Shown: piece by piece, positions 24,583-33,300 of the stretch | Layout of the letters: the number at the start of each line of letters is the position of its first letter | Numbering within the stretch: the stretch's first letter is position 1 | Assembly: GCA_030645615.1 (NCBI GenBank) | Contig: JAUSNB010000045.1 | Location: 1 to 42,890 of the forward strand | Length of the DNA: 42,890 nucleotides | Direction: 5' to 3' | DNA from: Actinomycetota bacterium | Lineage (GTDB): Bacteria > Actinomycetota > Actinomycetes > S36-B12 | Translations under genes and position numbers: made by a program | Notes under the pieces: generated by a model | The model's input: the letters and a program-made list of their open reading frames with translations, nothing else | Told to the model about the DNA's origin: nothing | The model's database searches: none

Positions 24583-24762
24583 TCAGCCCTCGTCGGTTGC
24601 GTCGCCGTCGCCGTACTCACGTGTCTGCTCGATGACGTGCTTGACCGAGCGGTCCTGGTCGGGGTCCTGGGTGATCGGGTCGTCGGTCCACGAACGGTCG
24701 CCGTCCGAGGACGACTCGGGATCGGGTTGCGAGGTGGGCGCGTTCGGGTCGTTGCTGGTCAT
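24583..24762 (-). CDS. Small acidic hypothetical protein
   Basis: 59 aa, hydrophilic and strongly acidic (many Asp, Glu, Ser; PDPESSSDGDRSWTDDPITQ), ending HVIEQTREYGDGDATDEG. It looks disordered and no family is recognised. Supported by GAAGGG six bases before the ATG. A longer frame to 25236 exists but its extra part is low-complexity and lacks a start signal. Confidence 0.45.
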   Translation of the reverse strand: MTSNDPNAPTSQPDPESSSDGDRSWTDDPITQDPDQDRSVKHVIEQTREYGDGDATDEG

Positions 24763-25304
24763 GTCTAGCCCTTCGTGGGTGAGGCCCGGGCCGTGCTGTG
24801 CAACGTGGTCACGGTCGGCGAATGGCTTGCCCGTGTCGGATCGCGCGAGTTGGCGTCGGCCGCGGAAGCGTGCCGGGATTGAACGCCGCTGTTCGGGAAC
24901 GGGGCGATCCGGTCGAAGGATGCGACGGCTACGTGAGGTGTCGGCATGCCCGTGGTCGCCGAGCGCGAAGCCGCTTGGAGTGGTGTGCGGATCAACACCA
25001 ACCCCACAGCAGCGACGTCGTGTGACTGCCAGGGACTGGGACAGGGCGGCGAATACACCGTCGTTGCGACCATGACACCGAGCTGGGCAACTCGCAACGC
25101 GACCGAGCTCAGTTGAGGAGTTCCACACCACCGACCTGGTCGACGGGATGGTCGCAGAGCTCTTCAAGAGCACGGAAGTCCGCGGCACGGTCGGCAAGCA
25201 TGTGCTCGACGGCCTGGCGACGCTCCTTCCCGTCACCGACGCTCAAGCCCCAGCGGCCGCCGCCCAGTCCGCCGTGTTACGCGATGAGGTTTAGGGTCGA
25301 GGAC
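24763..25304. other. Gap of about 540 bases with only weak open frames
   Basis: No gene recognised. On the plus strand a frame open from about 25075 to the TAG at 25291-25293 has coding character (VDGMVAELFKSTEVRGTV, DGLATLLPVTDA); ATG 25149 would give 48 codons. It may be the end of a broken gene upstream of the ATPase pair. Confidence 0.3.
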
Positions 25305-26306
25305 GTGCCCTCAGACCCCGGCGACTGCCCCGGCGCCAGACTGCATGTGGTGACCGGCAAGGGCGGCACCGGCAAGACGACCTTGGCGGCGGCTGCCGCG
25401 ATCGCGCTGGCTTCGGGGGGCCGGCGCACGCTGCTCATCGAGGTGGAGGGCCGCCAGGGCATCGCGCAGCTGTTCGGCTGCCCGCCGCTGCCCTACGCCG
25501 AGCGTCGCGTCGCGGTGGCCAGGGGCGGTGGTGAGGTCCATGCCCTGGCCGTTGACGTCGAGGATGCGCTGTTGGAGTATCTGCAGACCGTCTACCACCT
25601 CGGTCGGGCGAGGTGGGCCCTGGGCAAACTGGGGGCCCTGGATTTCGTCACCACCATCGCCCCAGGACTTCGCGACGTGTTCCTGACCGGGAAGATCTGC
25701 CAAGCCCTGCAAGCGCCCCAGCCTGATGGCGCCCGATACGACGCTGTCGTGGTGGACGCCCCGCCAACTGGGAGCGTCGCGCGCTTCCTCAACGTCAACG
25801 AGCAGGTTGCCGGCCTGGCTCGCGTCGGGCCCGTGCGCGACCAGGCCGAATCGATCATGGAGGTGCTGCGCTCGGGGCAGACCACGGTGCACATCGTGAC
25901 CCTGCTCGAGGAGATGCCCACGCAGGAGACCGTGGACGTGGTGACGGAACTGCGCGGGATCGGCCTGCCGGTCGGTGAGGTGCTGATCAACATGGTGCGA
26001 AAGCCCGTTCTCCACGCGGGGGACCTCATCCAGGCCCAGAGCCGGCAGTTGCCTCGGGCCGAGATCGCCACCGGGCTGGCGGCCGCGGGTCTGCCCACCT
26101 CGGCCGCGGTCGTCGAGGCGCTGATCGGTGAGGCCGTCGACGCCGCGGACCGGGTCGCCCTGGAGGCGGCAGAGCGTGCCGCCCTGGCATCGTTGGGTCT
26201 GCCCACCTACGAATTGCCCTGGCTGGCTGAGGGCATCGACCTCGGCGGGCTGTACGAGCTTGCCGCCGCCCTCACCGACCAGGGCTTGGGGGTGAGTGGG
26301 CCGTGA
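25305..26306 (+). CDS. Get3/ArsA-like ATPase, first of pair
   Basis: 333 aa, similar to mycobacterial Rv3679 (BagA-type). Deviant Walker A with the signature Lys, LHVVTGKGGTGKTTLAAAAA; EVEGRQGIAQLFGCPPLPY; TTIAPGLRDVFLTGKI; Walker B region VVVDAPPTGSVARFL; ends GIDLGGLYELAAALTDQG. No arsenite-binding Cys pattern is present, so arsenic resistance is not implied; these pairs are thought to act as a cytosolic membrane-protein or stress ATPase in actinobacteria. Start is GTG 25305 or ATG 25284. It overlaps the second gene by four bases (GTGA). Usually a core-genome locus, so finding it inside tRNA-flanking repeats is unusual. Confidence 0.9.
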   Translation: MPSDPGDCPGARLHVVTGKGGTGKTTLAAAAAIALASGGRRTLLIEVEGRQGIAQLFGCPPLPYAERRVAVARGGGEVHALAVDVEDALLEYLQTVYHLGRARWALGKLGALDFVTTIAPGLRDVFLTGKICQALQAPQPDGARYDAVVVDAPPTGSVARFLNVNEQVAGLARVGPVRDQAESIMEVLRSGQTTVHIVTLLEEMPTQETVDVVTELRGIGLPVGEVLINMVRKPVLHAGDLIQAQSRQLPRAEIATGLAAAGLPTSAAVVEALIGEAVDAADRVALEAAERAALASLGLPTYELPWLAEGIDLGGLYELAAALTDQGLGVSGP

Positions 26307-27475
26307 CTCCGACAGGCATCGAAACGCCTGGAACTGCAGCCCCCCGCTTGGATATGGATGCGCTGCTGGGCGACCGGGGCACCCGGATCATCGTGTGCTG
26401 CGGTTCGGGCGGGGTCGGCAAGACCACCATGTCGGCAGCGCTGGCCCTGCGGGCCGCCGAGCAGGGACGACGGGTGTGCGTGCTGACGATCGACCCCGCC
26501 CGGCGACTCGCCCAGTCGATGGGCCTTGAGCACCTGGACAACGTCCCACGCGTGGTACCCGACGTGGACCTCACGGCCGGCGGCCTCCTCGAGGCGATGA
26601 TGCTGGACATGAAGCGCACCTTCGACGAGACCGTAGAGACCCACGCATCCCCCGAGCAGGCCCGGGCGATATTCGCTAACCCTTTCTACCAATCCATGTC
26701 TTCCTCCTTCACCGGCACCCAGGAATACATGGCCATGGAGAAACTGGGCCAACTGCGCGCCCAGGCCGATGTGGATGGGCGCTGGGATCTGATCATCGTG
26801 GACACGCCACCCTCGCGTTCCGCCCTCGACTTCCTCGACGCCCCCCAGCGGCTGGGTTCCTTCCTCGACGGCCGGACGATCAAGCTCTTCCTGGCACCGG
26901 CCCGGCTGGGTGGCCGGACCTACCGCACAGTGTTCAACGCCGGGGTCTGGGCCATGTCCGGGATCATGAACAGGGTCTTCGGGGCGCAGATCCTCACCGA
27001 TATCCAGAGCCTCATTGCCGCTCTGGACACCATCTTCGGCGGATTTCGCGAACGCGCCGAACTGACCTACGCACACCTCCAGGCACCCGGGACCAGATTC
27101 CTGGTCGTGGCCACCCCAGAACCCGACGCGTTGCGCGAAGCGGCCTACTTCACCCAGAGGCTGGAACAGGACCGGATGGCCCTGGCAGGGCTCGTACTCA
27201 ACCGGGTCCACACCACGGACGCCCCGAACCTCACCGTCGAGCGCAGCCTGGTCGGAGCCCAGGACTTGGCCGACCTCCCCGAACACGGACTGACCGAACG
27301 GATCCTGCGGGTGCATGCGGAACGCATGCAGCGCATCCGCCGGGAGACTCACCTGACGCAACACTTCACAGCCGGCTTCCCACAGGTCCCCATTGCCCGA
27401 GTCGCAGCCCAGGCGACCGACATCCACGACCTCAACGGACTGCGCTCTCTCGGCACCAGCCTGGCCGCGGGCTGA
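26303..27475 (+). CDS. Get3/ArsA-like ATPase, second of pair
   Basis: 390 aa, similar to Rv3680 (BagB-type). Walker A CCGSGGVGKTTMSAALALRAAEQG has Ser where the signature Lys of KGGVGKT would stand; TIDPARRLAQSMGL, SSFTGTQEYMAMEKL, and Walker B-like LIIVDTPPSRSALDFLDAPQRL with the DTPPS switch. The first subunit keeps the signature Lys and this one does not, which fits an asymmetric heterodimer (inference). Translationally coupled to the preceding gene. Converges on ligD about 100 bases away. Confidence 0.9.
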   Translation: MTPTGIETPGTAAPRLDMDALLGDRGTRIIVCCGSGGVGKTTMSAALALRAAEQGRRVCVLTIDPARRLAQSMGLEHLDNVPRVVPDVDLTAGGLLEAMMLDMKRTFDETVETHASPEQARAIFANPFYQSMSSSFTGTQEYMAMEKLGQLRAQADVDGRWDLIIVDTPPSRSALDFLDAPQRLGSFLDGRTIKLFLAPARLGGRTYRTVFNAGVWAMSGIMNRVFGAQILTDIQSLIAALDTIFGGFRERAELTYAHLQAPGTRFLVVATPEPDALREAAYFTQRLEQDRMALAGLVLNRVHTTDAPNLTVERSLVGAQDLADLPEHGLTERILRVHAERMQRIRRETHLTQHFTAGFPQVPIARVAAQATDIHDLNGLRSLGTSLAAG

Positions 27476-27579
27476 CACCACCTCCCGTGGCCCAACAGAG
27501 AATCCCCCGCTCGGATCCGGTCTTCTGCGCGTCGGCCGCCGAGGATTCCTCCGTTGCCATCCAGGCCTCAAGCAACTCG

Positions 27580-29925
27580 TTACTCTGCGCGCACGTCGGC
27601 GGGAGTCTTGTCCGACCGCCATCCACGCCATGTCGGGTGCCGCAGGCGTCGAGTGTGCGTCCACTCGGTGAACTGCACTTCTCCGACGAGTGAAGGCTTC
27701 AGCCAATGGGCTTCCCGCGCGACGGTGGCCGGTACGTCCGCGGCCGGCTCCGTCTTCCGTGTCAGGCGAGCGAACTTCACAAGCATCGCATCGAGGTCGC
27801 GGTCGCTGAACCCGGTTCCGACTTTGCCGACGTAGCGCAGGGAGTCGCCGTCGTTGACTGCGAGAAGCAGGGAGCCGACGCCACCCGATCTGCGTCCGCT
27901 GCCCTCCTGCCAGCCAACGACCACCACCTCCTGGGTGCGTACGTGCTTCAGCTTGATCCAGTCGGAGGATCGCTTCCCCGGCCGGTACGGGCCGTCCGAC
28001 CGTTTGGCGACGATCCCCTCCAGCCCATGCTCCGCGCTGCTGCCGATCGCTGCGTCCACATCGCCTTCGAAAGCCGACGGCACGTGGACGAGGGCTCCCT
28101 CCACGAGAACGGATGTGAGCATCCCGCGGCGTTCGCTGTAGGGCAGTCGGATGGCCTCATGGCCGTTGAGCCTGAGAAGGTCGAAAATCATGAGGTGGAC
28201 GGGCACGCGCTTCGCTGCGGACTGGATCGCAGCCGCCGACGACAGCCCCAAGCGAGACTGAAGCGTCCCGAAGCTAGGACCGCCCCCTGGGCCGAACGCG
28301 ACGATCTCCCCGTCGATGACAGCATCGCGAGCACTGATGGCCTCGCGCAACGCGCCCGCCAGTTCGGGGAATGTTGCGGTGAGTTCATTTCCCGTCCTGC
28401 TCCACAGCCTGGCTTCGTTCTCCGTGATCTCGCAGATTGCGCGAACGCCGTCCCACTTCATCTCCAATGACCACCCCGGTTCCAGCACGTCGCCGGGCCG
28501 ACCGGCCGTAGCGAGCATCGCCTCGATGGGCAGTCGATTCGACGTCTTTGACATGAGATGGATCAGCCAATTCTCCTCCTGGCGGTCCTTCGACTCGGTG
28601 TGGATGAGAGCAAACGTGTGCGGGCGGCCGCCCATCCCACCGTCGGGCGAACCATGAAGCGTCGCGATGACCTCTTTCCCGTCAATCCACTTCTCGAGCT
28701 CGAAGGTTCCGTGATCCCAGATCTCGACTTCGCCGCCGTGCTGATCGTGCGGGATGGTGCCATCGAAGTTTGCGTGCTCGATCGCATGGTCCTCGGTCCG
28801 GACGGCGAGATGATTCGTTCCGGGATCCGTCGGCACTCCCTTGGGCAATACCCAAGACACGAGCACCCCTTTGTGCTCCAAGCGAAAGTCGACATGCAGT
28901 CGCCTGGCGTGCTGCTCCTGAATGACGAACGTTTGTCCCCTGCGCCTGCCAGTACGCGCAGGGACGGGTTCCGGTGTCTTCGCGCGGTTCCTCATGCTCC
29001 GGTAGGTCGACCGCTGATCGCCGCTGGTCTCGGTCGTGACCGGCTCTGCGAGGGATGCGAGTGGATCACCGCGACGCCGCACCCGGTCGAGCACCTCGTC
29101 GTAGGTCAACTGCCGCAGGCTCGCTGACGCGAGTTCGCGCCACGTCCGAGGCGCGGCAACTGTAGGAAGTTCGCGACCACGCAGTGAGTAAGGCGTAACC
29201 GTTGTCTTCGCGCCGCTGTTCTGGCTCCAGTCCACGAGCACCTTTCCGCGACGCAGCGCCTTGCTCATGCCGCTGACAACGAGATCCGGGTGCTGGGACT
29301 CCAGTTGCCGTGCGATGTCGTGTGCCACTGCGGAGATCTCATCCGACGTCCGGTCGCCGGGCAGGCGCGCGTAGAGGTGGACACCCTTGCTCCCGCTCGT
29401 CACCGGGAAGGGCTCCAGCCCGATGCCTTGGAGCATCGCGCGCGCCGACCGCGCCACCTCCACACACTCCTGCAGTCCGGACCCTTCGCCGGGGTCCAGG
29501 TCCAGGACGAGACGATCGGGATTCTTGCGTCGACCGCGCGGTCCGAACTGCCATTGAGGAACGTGGATCTCCAGCGCAGCGACCTGTCCCAGCCACGCCA
29601 GCGTCGCCGCGTCGTTGATGACCGGGTACTCATTGTCATGGTCCGAGTGAGCAACGCTGAAGCGTTTCACCCAAGCCGGGGCCGAAGCCGGAAGTGTCTT
29701 CTCGAAGAACACCTTCCCGGGATGCTCGGCTGTCCCGACGCCGTCCACCCATCGCTTGCGAGTGGCCGGCCGCCATCGCGAATGCGCGATCAACAGGTCC
29801 GCAATCTCGGCGTAATACCCCAAGACATCGGCCTTCGTCGTGCCCGTTGCGGGGTACAGCACCTTGTTCAAGCTGGTCAGCGTCAGCCGATGTCCGCCGA
29901 CAGAAACGACGGTGGGACCGCTCAT
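27580..29925 (-). CDS. ligD: Multifunctional NHEJ ligase LigD (POL-PE-LIG)
   Basis: 781 aa, three domains in mycobacterial order. Polymerase/primase domain, residues 1 to about 295, with the metal pair Asp142/Asp144 in LVLDLDPGEG and SGSKGVHLY. Phosphoesterase domain, about 325-460, with RRLHVDFRLE (His344, Asp346) and SWVLPKGVP. ATP-dependent ligase domain from about 465, nucleotidyl-acceptor Lys490 in EMKWDGVRA, then DGEIVAF, GLEGIVAKR and DWIKLKH. It extends and seals broken DNA ends held by Ku. The start codon lies four bases downstream of the ku stop, so both form an operon. Base composition is visibly lower in GC than the flanking core genes, consistent with acquisition. Confidence 0.95.
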   Translation of the reverse strand: MSGPTVVSVGGHRLTLTSLNKVLYPATGTTKADVLGYYAEIADLLIAHSRWRPATRKRWVDGVGTAEHPGKVFFEKTLPASAPAWVKRFSVAHSDHDNEYPVINDAATLAWLGQVAALEIHVPQWQFGPRGRRKNPDRLVLDLDPGEGSGLQECVEVARSARAMLQGIGLEPFPVTSGSKGVHLYARLPGDRTSDEISAVAHDIARQLESQHPDLVVSGMSKALRRGKVLVDWSQNSGAKTTVTPYSLRGRELPTVAAPRTWRELASASLRQLTYDEVLDRVRRRGDPLASLAEPVTTETSGDQRSTYRSMRNRAKTPEPVPARTGRRRGQTFVIQEQHARRLHVDFRLEHKGVLVSWVLPKGVPTDPGTNHLAVRTEDHAIEHANFDGTIPHDQHGGEVEIWDHGTFELEKWIDGKEVIATLHGSPDGGMGGRPHTFALIHTESKDRQEENWLIHLMSKTSNRLPIEAMLATAGRPGDVLEPGWSLEMKWDGVRAICEITENEARLWSRTGNELTATFPELAGALREAISARDAVIDGEIVAFGPGGGPSFGTLQSRLGLSSAAAIQSAAKRVPVHLMIFDLLRLNGHEAIRLPYSERRGMLTSVLVEGALVHVPSAFEGDVDAAIGSSAEHGLEGIVAKRSDGPYRPGKRSSDWIKLKHVRTQEVVVVGWQEGSGRRSGGVGSLLLAVNDGDSLRYVGKVGTGFSDRDLDAMLVKFARLTRKTEPAADVPATVAREAHWLKPSLVGEVQFTEWTHTRRLRHPTWRGWRSDKTPADVRAE

Positions 29926-29929
29926 CAGC

Positions 29930-30790
29930 TCAGGAGGCTCGCTTCCGCGTTGCCTTCTTCGCGGGAGCCTTCTTCGCCGTAGCCTTCTTCGCCGTAGCCT
30001 TGGTCTGCTCGACGCTTCGTCGCAGCGCCTCCATCAGGTCGATGACCTCGCCGCCTGCGTCAGTCTCCTCGCCTTCGTCGGTCGGTGTCGAAAGGGCGTC
30101 ACCGTCCTGCAGCTTGAGCTGGATCAACTCCTGAAGCTGTCGGTGATAGTCATCCTCGAACCGTGTGGAGTCGAACTCGGTGGACAGTGACGCAACCAGC
30201 AGCGCTGACATGTCGAGTTCCTGCTTCGAGATCTTGACGGATTCACGCAGTGCCGGGAAGTCGGCCTCTCTGACCTCGTCGGCCCACAAAAGGGTCTGGA
30301 GCATTAGCGCGTCGCCAAAAGTACGGAGCGCGGCGAGGCGTGAACGCTGCCGCATCGAAAACCTCACAATGGCCGTTCGATCCGTCGCGTCAAGGGTTCG
30401 TCGCAGCAGGATGTACGCCTTCGGCGACTTTGCGGCTGGCTCGAGGAAGTAACTCCGGTCCAGGCGAATCGCGTTGATGTCCTCCGAGGGGACGAACTCG
30501 ACCACCTCGATCTCCTTGCTCTTCTCGGCGGGCAACGAGGACAGATCGTCGTCGCTGAGAATGACCGTCTTGCCATCCTCCTCGAATGCACGGTCGATGT
30601 GCTCGTATGAGATGAGCTCTCCGCACACCTCGCAGCGGCGCTGGTAGCGGATTCTCCCGCCGTCCTTGTCGTGGACCTGGTGAAGTTCGACGTCATGCTG
30701 ACTCGTCGCGGTGTACAACTTGACCGGAACGTTCACTAGTCCGAAGGTTATCGCCCCGGTCCACACCGGCCTCTTCTGCTCGGCCTTCAT
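29930..30790 (-). CDS. ku: DNA end-binding protein Ku
   Basis: 286 aa, bacterial Ku that forms a homodimeric ring on double-strand ends and recruits LigD. Signature VWTGAITFGLVNVPVKLYTAT at the N-terminus, a CxxC in RRCEVCGELISYEHI, FVPSEDINAIRLDRSYFLEP, LQTLLWADEVREAD, and a Lys/Ala-rich tail (KKATAKKAPAKKATRKRAS) like those that aid DNA binding in mycobacteria. ATG 30790 is chosen because GAGG precedes it and homology begins there; the frame runs on to 30850. Transcribed ahead of ligD. Confidence 0.95.
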   Translation of the reverse strand: MKAEQKRPVWTGAITFGLVNVPVKLYTATSQHDVELHQVHDKDGGRIRYQRRCEVCGELISYEHIDRAFEEDGKTVILSDDDLSSLPAEKSKEIEVVEFVPSEDINAIRLDRSYFLEPAAKSPKAYILLRRTLDATDRTAIVRFSMRQRSRLAALRTFGDALMLQTLLWADEVREADFPALRESVKISKQELDMSALLVASLSTEFDSTRFEDDYHRQLQELIQLKLQDGDALSTPTDEGEETDAGGEVIDLMEALRRSVEQTKATAKKATAKKAPAKKATRKRAS

Positions 30791-31132
30791 TAGGCGACCT
30801 CGTCGCGTGCCGCACGACTTCGAAGATCGGCCAGTAGCACCGACAGCCAACGCGACGCCATCAACCGGCTGCCCATGATCCTGACAATCTCACGCTTGCC
30901 GCGATTCTCAATGACACACTGCCACAGTACCCGACGTGGCTAACTGTTGCGTTATGCGATCACGGGGCATGCGGGATCGCGCGCGGACGCGCCATCATTC
31001 AGATTGACGTCTATCTGTGTCCCACGCCTCCTGTCATTTCAGGCTGGTTGAGGGGCGCGTTCCAAGGCGCTGGCCCAGCGGAGCGCAGGGCGCCGCTGGC
31101 GCTCCGAGAAGGGGCGACACGGAGTACGACTC
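30791..31132. other. Region upstream of ku, no gene seen
   Basis: About 340 bases between the ku start and a WYL fragment on the other strand. I see no coding signal. The ku promoter should lie here; TACTGT on the minus strand near 30920-30940 fits a -10 but lacks a clear -35. Confidence 0.4.
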
Positions 31133-31288
31133 GTGGAGCCCTACTCGTTCCGGCGAACCTGTGAAGGCCACCTCGTCCTGTTCGTCGTCAACGACCGCGG
31201 TGAACTGAGGTCATACCGCCTCGACCGGATCGCCGGGGTCGCCGTCACGCGCACGCCGTTCCGCCCCCGCTACGCGGTCGAGCTCTAA
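31133..31288 (+). pseudogene. C-terminal remnant of a WYL-domain protein
   Basis: 51 codons ending in TAA: VEPYSFRRT, then LVLFVVNDRGELRSYRLDRIAGVAVT and PFRPRYAVEL. This is the typical tail of actinobacterial WYL-type proteins (VEPYSLRR ... RSYRVDRI ... PRYxVEL). The helix-turn-helix and the rest of the WYL fold are missing; the frame upstream (to about 31070) is open but not WYL-like. Probably the debris of a regulator at the island edge. Confidence 0.5.
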
Positions 31289-31602
31289 GGAATCACCATG
31301 GGCACGCACCACCGTGAACGGCGTGACCTACCGCGGATACGCATCACGAATGGGTGGGTCGAAAACCGCCTGAGCCGACCGTCCTGTCTCGGCTTACAAT
31401 CGTTGAGCGCAAGGATGATCCTCCTCACCAAAGCATCGGTGGTGCTGAGGTCCAAGGCGCGAAAGGCGGCAAGAAGGTCCGAAAGCTAGCCTCACGGCTA
31501 GCCCTATCCCCAGTGGTCTGGGTGGGCCTCCGTGGGTCTGGACGTCACGAAAACCCTTGGTACTGCTGAGTTTCCCTCATAACCGTGAGGGCGGGAAGGT
31601 GT
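31289..31602. other. Island right end, nothing recognised
   Basis: About 310 bases between the WYL fragment and the right attachment copy. A frame at 31298-31489 has a ribosome site-like AAGGAA but codes for an unrecognisable basic peptide and is not called. Confidence 0.4.
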
Positions 31603-31646
31603 CTCGTAATGCGTAGGTCCGGGGTTCAAGTCCCCGAGGCGGCTCC
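31603..31646 (+). repeat. Right attachment-site copy (tRNA-Thr 3' fragment)
   Basis: Identical over 44 bases to 23377-23420, but without the 5' half of a tRNA and with G where the terminal A of CCA would be. It therefore cannot be a functional tRNA and marks the junction of an integrated element. Confidence 0.9.
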
Positions 31647-31720
31647 GCGTGAAAGTCGTTGCGCCGCAAAGGGTGTGGGCTGCATCTGTCGTCTGCACTC
31701 CTGTCGCATTTGACCGGTTT

Positions 31721-31874
31721 GTTTCGCCCTCGCCCTTTCATTCGCCCTTTCCCGATATCCGTGAGGGAATCGGCACTTGCTACGCATAGGTCATGCGTAG
31801 CATTCCCGGTTTCGCCCTTTCCTTCGTAGTCGCGACGCCGGTTCGTGTGTGTTTCGCCCTCTCTTTCGCCCTTT
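31721..31874. repeat. TTTCGCCCT repeat cluster next to the right attachment site
   Basis: GTTTCGCCCT is repeated perfectly at 31721, 31809 and 31851, and TTCGCCCT also at 31741 and 31865, all in the same orientation. The first copy starts 75 bases after the attachment core. Together with the palindrome at 31779 they fill most of the non-coding stretch 31647-31986, in which no gene is seen. Confidence 0.75.
31779..31801. repeat. Palindrome GCTACGCAT-AGGTC-ATGCGTAGC
   Basis: Perfect 9-bp arms with a 5-base spacer, in the middle of the TTCGCCCT repeats. No T-run follows on either strand. ATGCGTAG in the right arm also occurs in the attachment core (anticodon stem region), which makes a recombination-related role conceivable; an operator is the alternative. 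Confidence 0.7.
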
Positions 31875-31895
31875 CGGGTCCGGAGTGGATCCTTG

Positions 31896-31916
31896 GGTGA
31901 TCGGTGATCGGTGATC
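31896..31916. repeat. Triple GGTGATC tandem repeat
   Basis: Three head-to-tail GGTGATC units about 70 bases beyond the hemL stop. Purpose unknown. Confidence 0.8.
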
Positions 31917-31986
31917 TGCTTGATTTCGCCGCCGCCCACACTGCCGCTCGTCCCGTGTTCGCAGTACGCAGCAGCGCCCCCGGCGG

Positions 31987-33300
31987 TCAGCCGAGCGTCG
32001 GGGCGCCTCGTGGGAAGTCGGCGTCGGCGCACGCGTGGAGTGCGTGCTCGACCTGTTCGAGGTCGCGCTCGTCAAGGGCGGTCGACACGAACCAGGCCTC
32101 GAAGGCGGATGGCGGCAGCCACACGCCATGGTCGAGCATCGCGTGGAAGAAGGTGGCATACCGGGCTGTGTGCTGAGCGCGTGCGGTGTCGTACCCGGTG
32201 ACGGGGTCGGCCCGCAGGAAGACGCTGAACAGGCTGCCTGCGGACTGCACCCGGTGCGGGACGCCGGCGGCCGCGAACGCGCCGGCGACGGCCGCGGACA
32301 GGCGCGCGGCGTTCGCGTCTAGGACCGCGTAGGAAGCCGCGGTGCTCAGCCGCAGGGTTGCCAGCCCGGCGGCGGTGGCGATGGGGTTGCCGCCGAGCGT
32401 GCCGGCCTGGTAGACGGGGCCGGCCGGGGCGAGCAGGTCCATGATGTCGGCGCGACCGGCGACCGCGGCCAGCGGCAGGCCGCCGCCGATGACCTTCCCG
32501 AACGTGAGCAGGTCTGGGGCCCAGCCCTCGGCATGGCCTTCGAGGCCCCACCACCCGGCCGAGCCGACGCGGAAGCCGGTGAGCACCTCGTCGAGGATGA
32601 GCAGCGCCCCGTGCGTGGCGGCCGCCCGGGCCAGGTGGGCGTTGAAGCCGGGTGGCGGCGGCACGACGCCCATGTTGGCGGGGGCCGCCTCGGTGATGAT
32701 CGCGGCGACGTCCTCGCCGCGCTCGGCCAGCAGGCGGTCGACGGCGCCCGTGTCGCCGTACGGCAGCACGACGGTCTGCGCAGCGGTCGCCGCGGTCACG
32801 CCGGGGGAGTCGGGCAGGCCGAGTGTCGCGACGCCGGACCCGGCGGCGGCCAGCATCGCGTCGGCGTGCCCGTGGTAGCAGCCGGCGAACTTCACGACGA
32901 GAGGCCGGCCAGTGCATGCGCGGGCCAGCCGCAGGGCCGTCATCACGGCCTCGGTTCCCGAGTTGGTGAACCGCACGCGCTGGACCGGAGCCACGCGGGC
33001 GACGATCTCCTCCGCGAGCAGCACCTCGTCCGCGCACGGCGCGCCGAAGGAGGCGGACGCCTCGGCGGCAGCCGTGACCGCCCGCACCACGTCCGGGTGC
33101 GCATGCCCGTGCAGCATGGGGCCCCAGGCGCCGACGAGATCGATGTACTCACGTCCGTCGGCATCCCAGATCCGCGAGCCGCGCGCACGCGTGACGTATC
33201 GAGGGGTCCCGCCCACAGAGCCGTATGCGCGCACCGGTGAGCTCACGCCCCCTGGCATCACCGCGCGGGCACGCGCGAACAGGTCCTCGGACGCCGTCAT
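31987..33300 (-). CDS. hemL: Glutamate-1-semialdehyde 2,1-aminomutase
   Basis: 437 aa, PLP enzyme that converts glutamate-1-semialdehyde to 5-aminolevulinate, the second step of the C5 pathway. The PLP Lys is in [42 protein letters not shown] and [11 protein letters not shown] are family signatures. Last gene of the sulfur-siroheme-heme unit, overlapping hemB by four bases. No clear intrinsic terminator follows; the next 340 bases hold repeats. Confidence 0.97.
   Translation of the reverse strand: MTASEDLFARARAVMPGGVSSPVRAYGSVGGTPRYVTRARGSRIWDADGREYIDLVGAWGPMLHGHAHPDVVRAVTAAAEASASFGAPCADEVLLAEEIVARVAPVQRVRFTNSGTEAVMTALRLARACTGRPLVVKFAGCYHGHADAMLAAAGSGVATLGLPDSPGVTAATAAQTVVLPYGDTGAVDRLLAERGEDVAAIITEAAPANMGVVPPPPGFNAHLARAAATHGALLILDEVLTGFRVGSAGWWGLEGHAEGWAPDLLTFGKVIGGGLPLAAVAGRADIMDLLAPAGPVYQAGTLGGNPIATAAGLATLRLSTAASYAVLDANAARLSAAVAGAFAAAGVPHRVQSAGSLFSVFLRADPVTGYDTARAQHTARYATFFHAMLDHGVWLPPSAFEAWFVSTALDERDLEQVEHALHACADADFPRGAPTLG

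Larger units (their letters stand above)
23377..31646. mobile_element. tRNA-Thr genomic island without a visible integrase
   Basis: The sequence between two 44-bp copies of the tRNA-Thr 3' part, about 8.2 kb. It holds a membrane protein, a small acidic protein, two Get3-like ATPases, LigD, Ku and a WYL fragment. Base composition is uneven: ligD-ku are visibly less GC-rich than the core genes, while the ATPase pair is as GC-rich as the core. No tyrosine recombinase, relaxase or phage gene could be found, so it is either decayed or was mobilised in trans. Confidence 0.7.

Noticed and set aside
25305-27475. Arsenite efflux ATPases
   Set aside because: No arsenite-binding Cys triad and no arsB, arsR or arsC nearby; the pair fits the actinobacterial Get3-like family.
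31298-31489. 63-codon frame after the WYL fragment
   Set aside because: Has AAGGAA before the ATG but an unrecognised, basic sequence with mixed frames; too weak to call.
31603-31646. Second tRNA-Thr gene
   Set aside because: Only the anticodon loop onward is present; acceptor 5' strand and D arm are missing and CCA is changed to CCG.
31721-31874. TTTCGCCCT cluster as plasmid-type iterons of a replication origin
   Set aside because: Spacing is irregular, no AT-rich stretch and no rep gene nearby; attachment-site arm repeats fit the location better.
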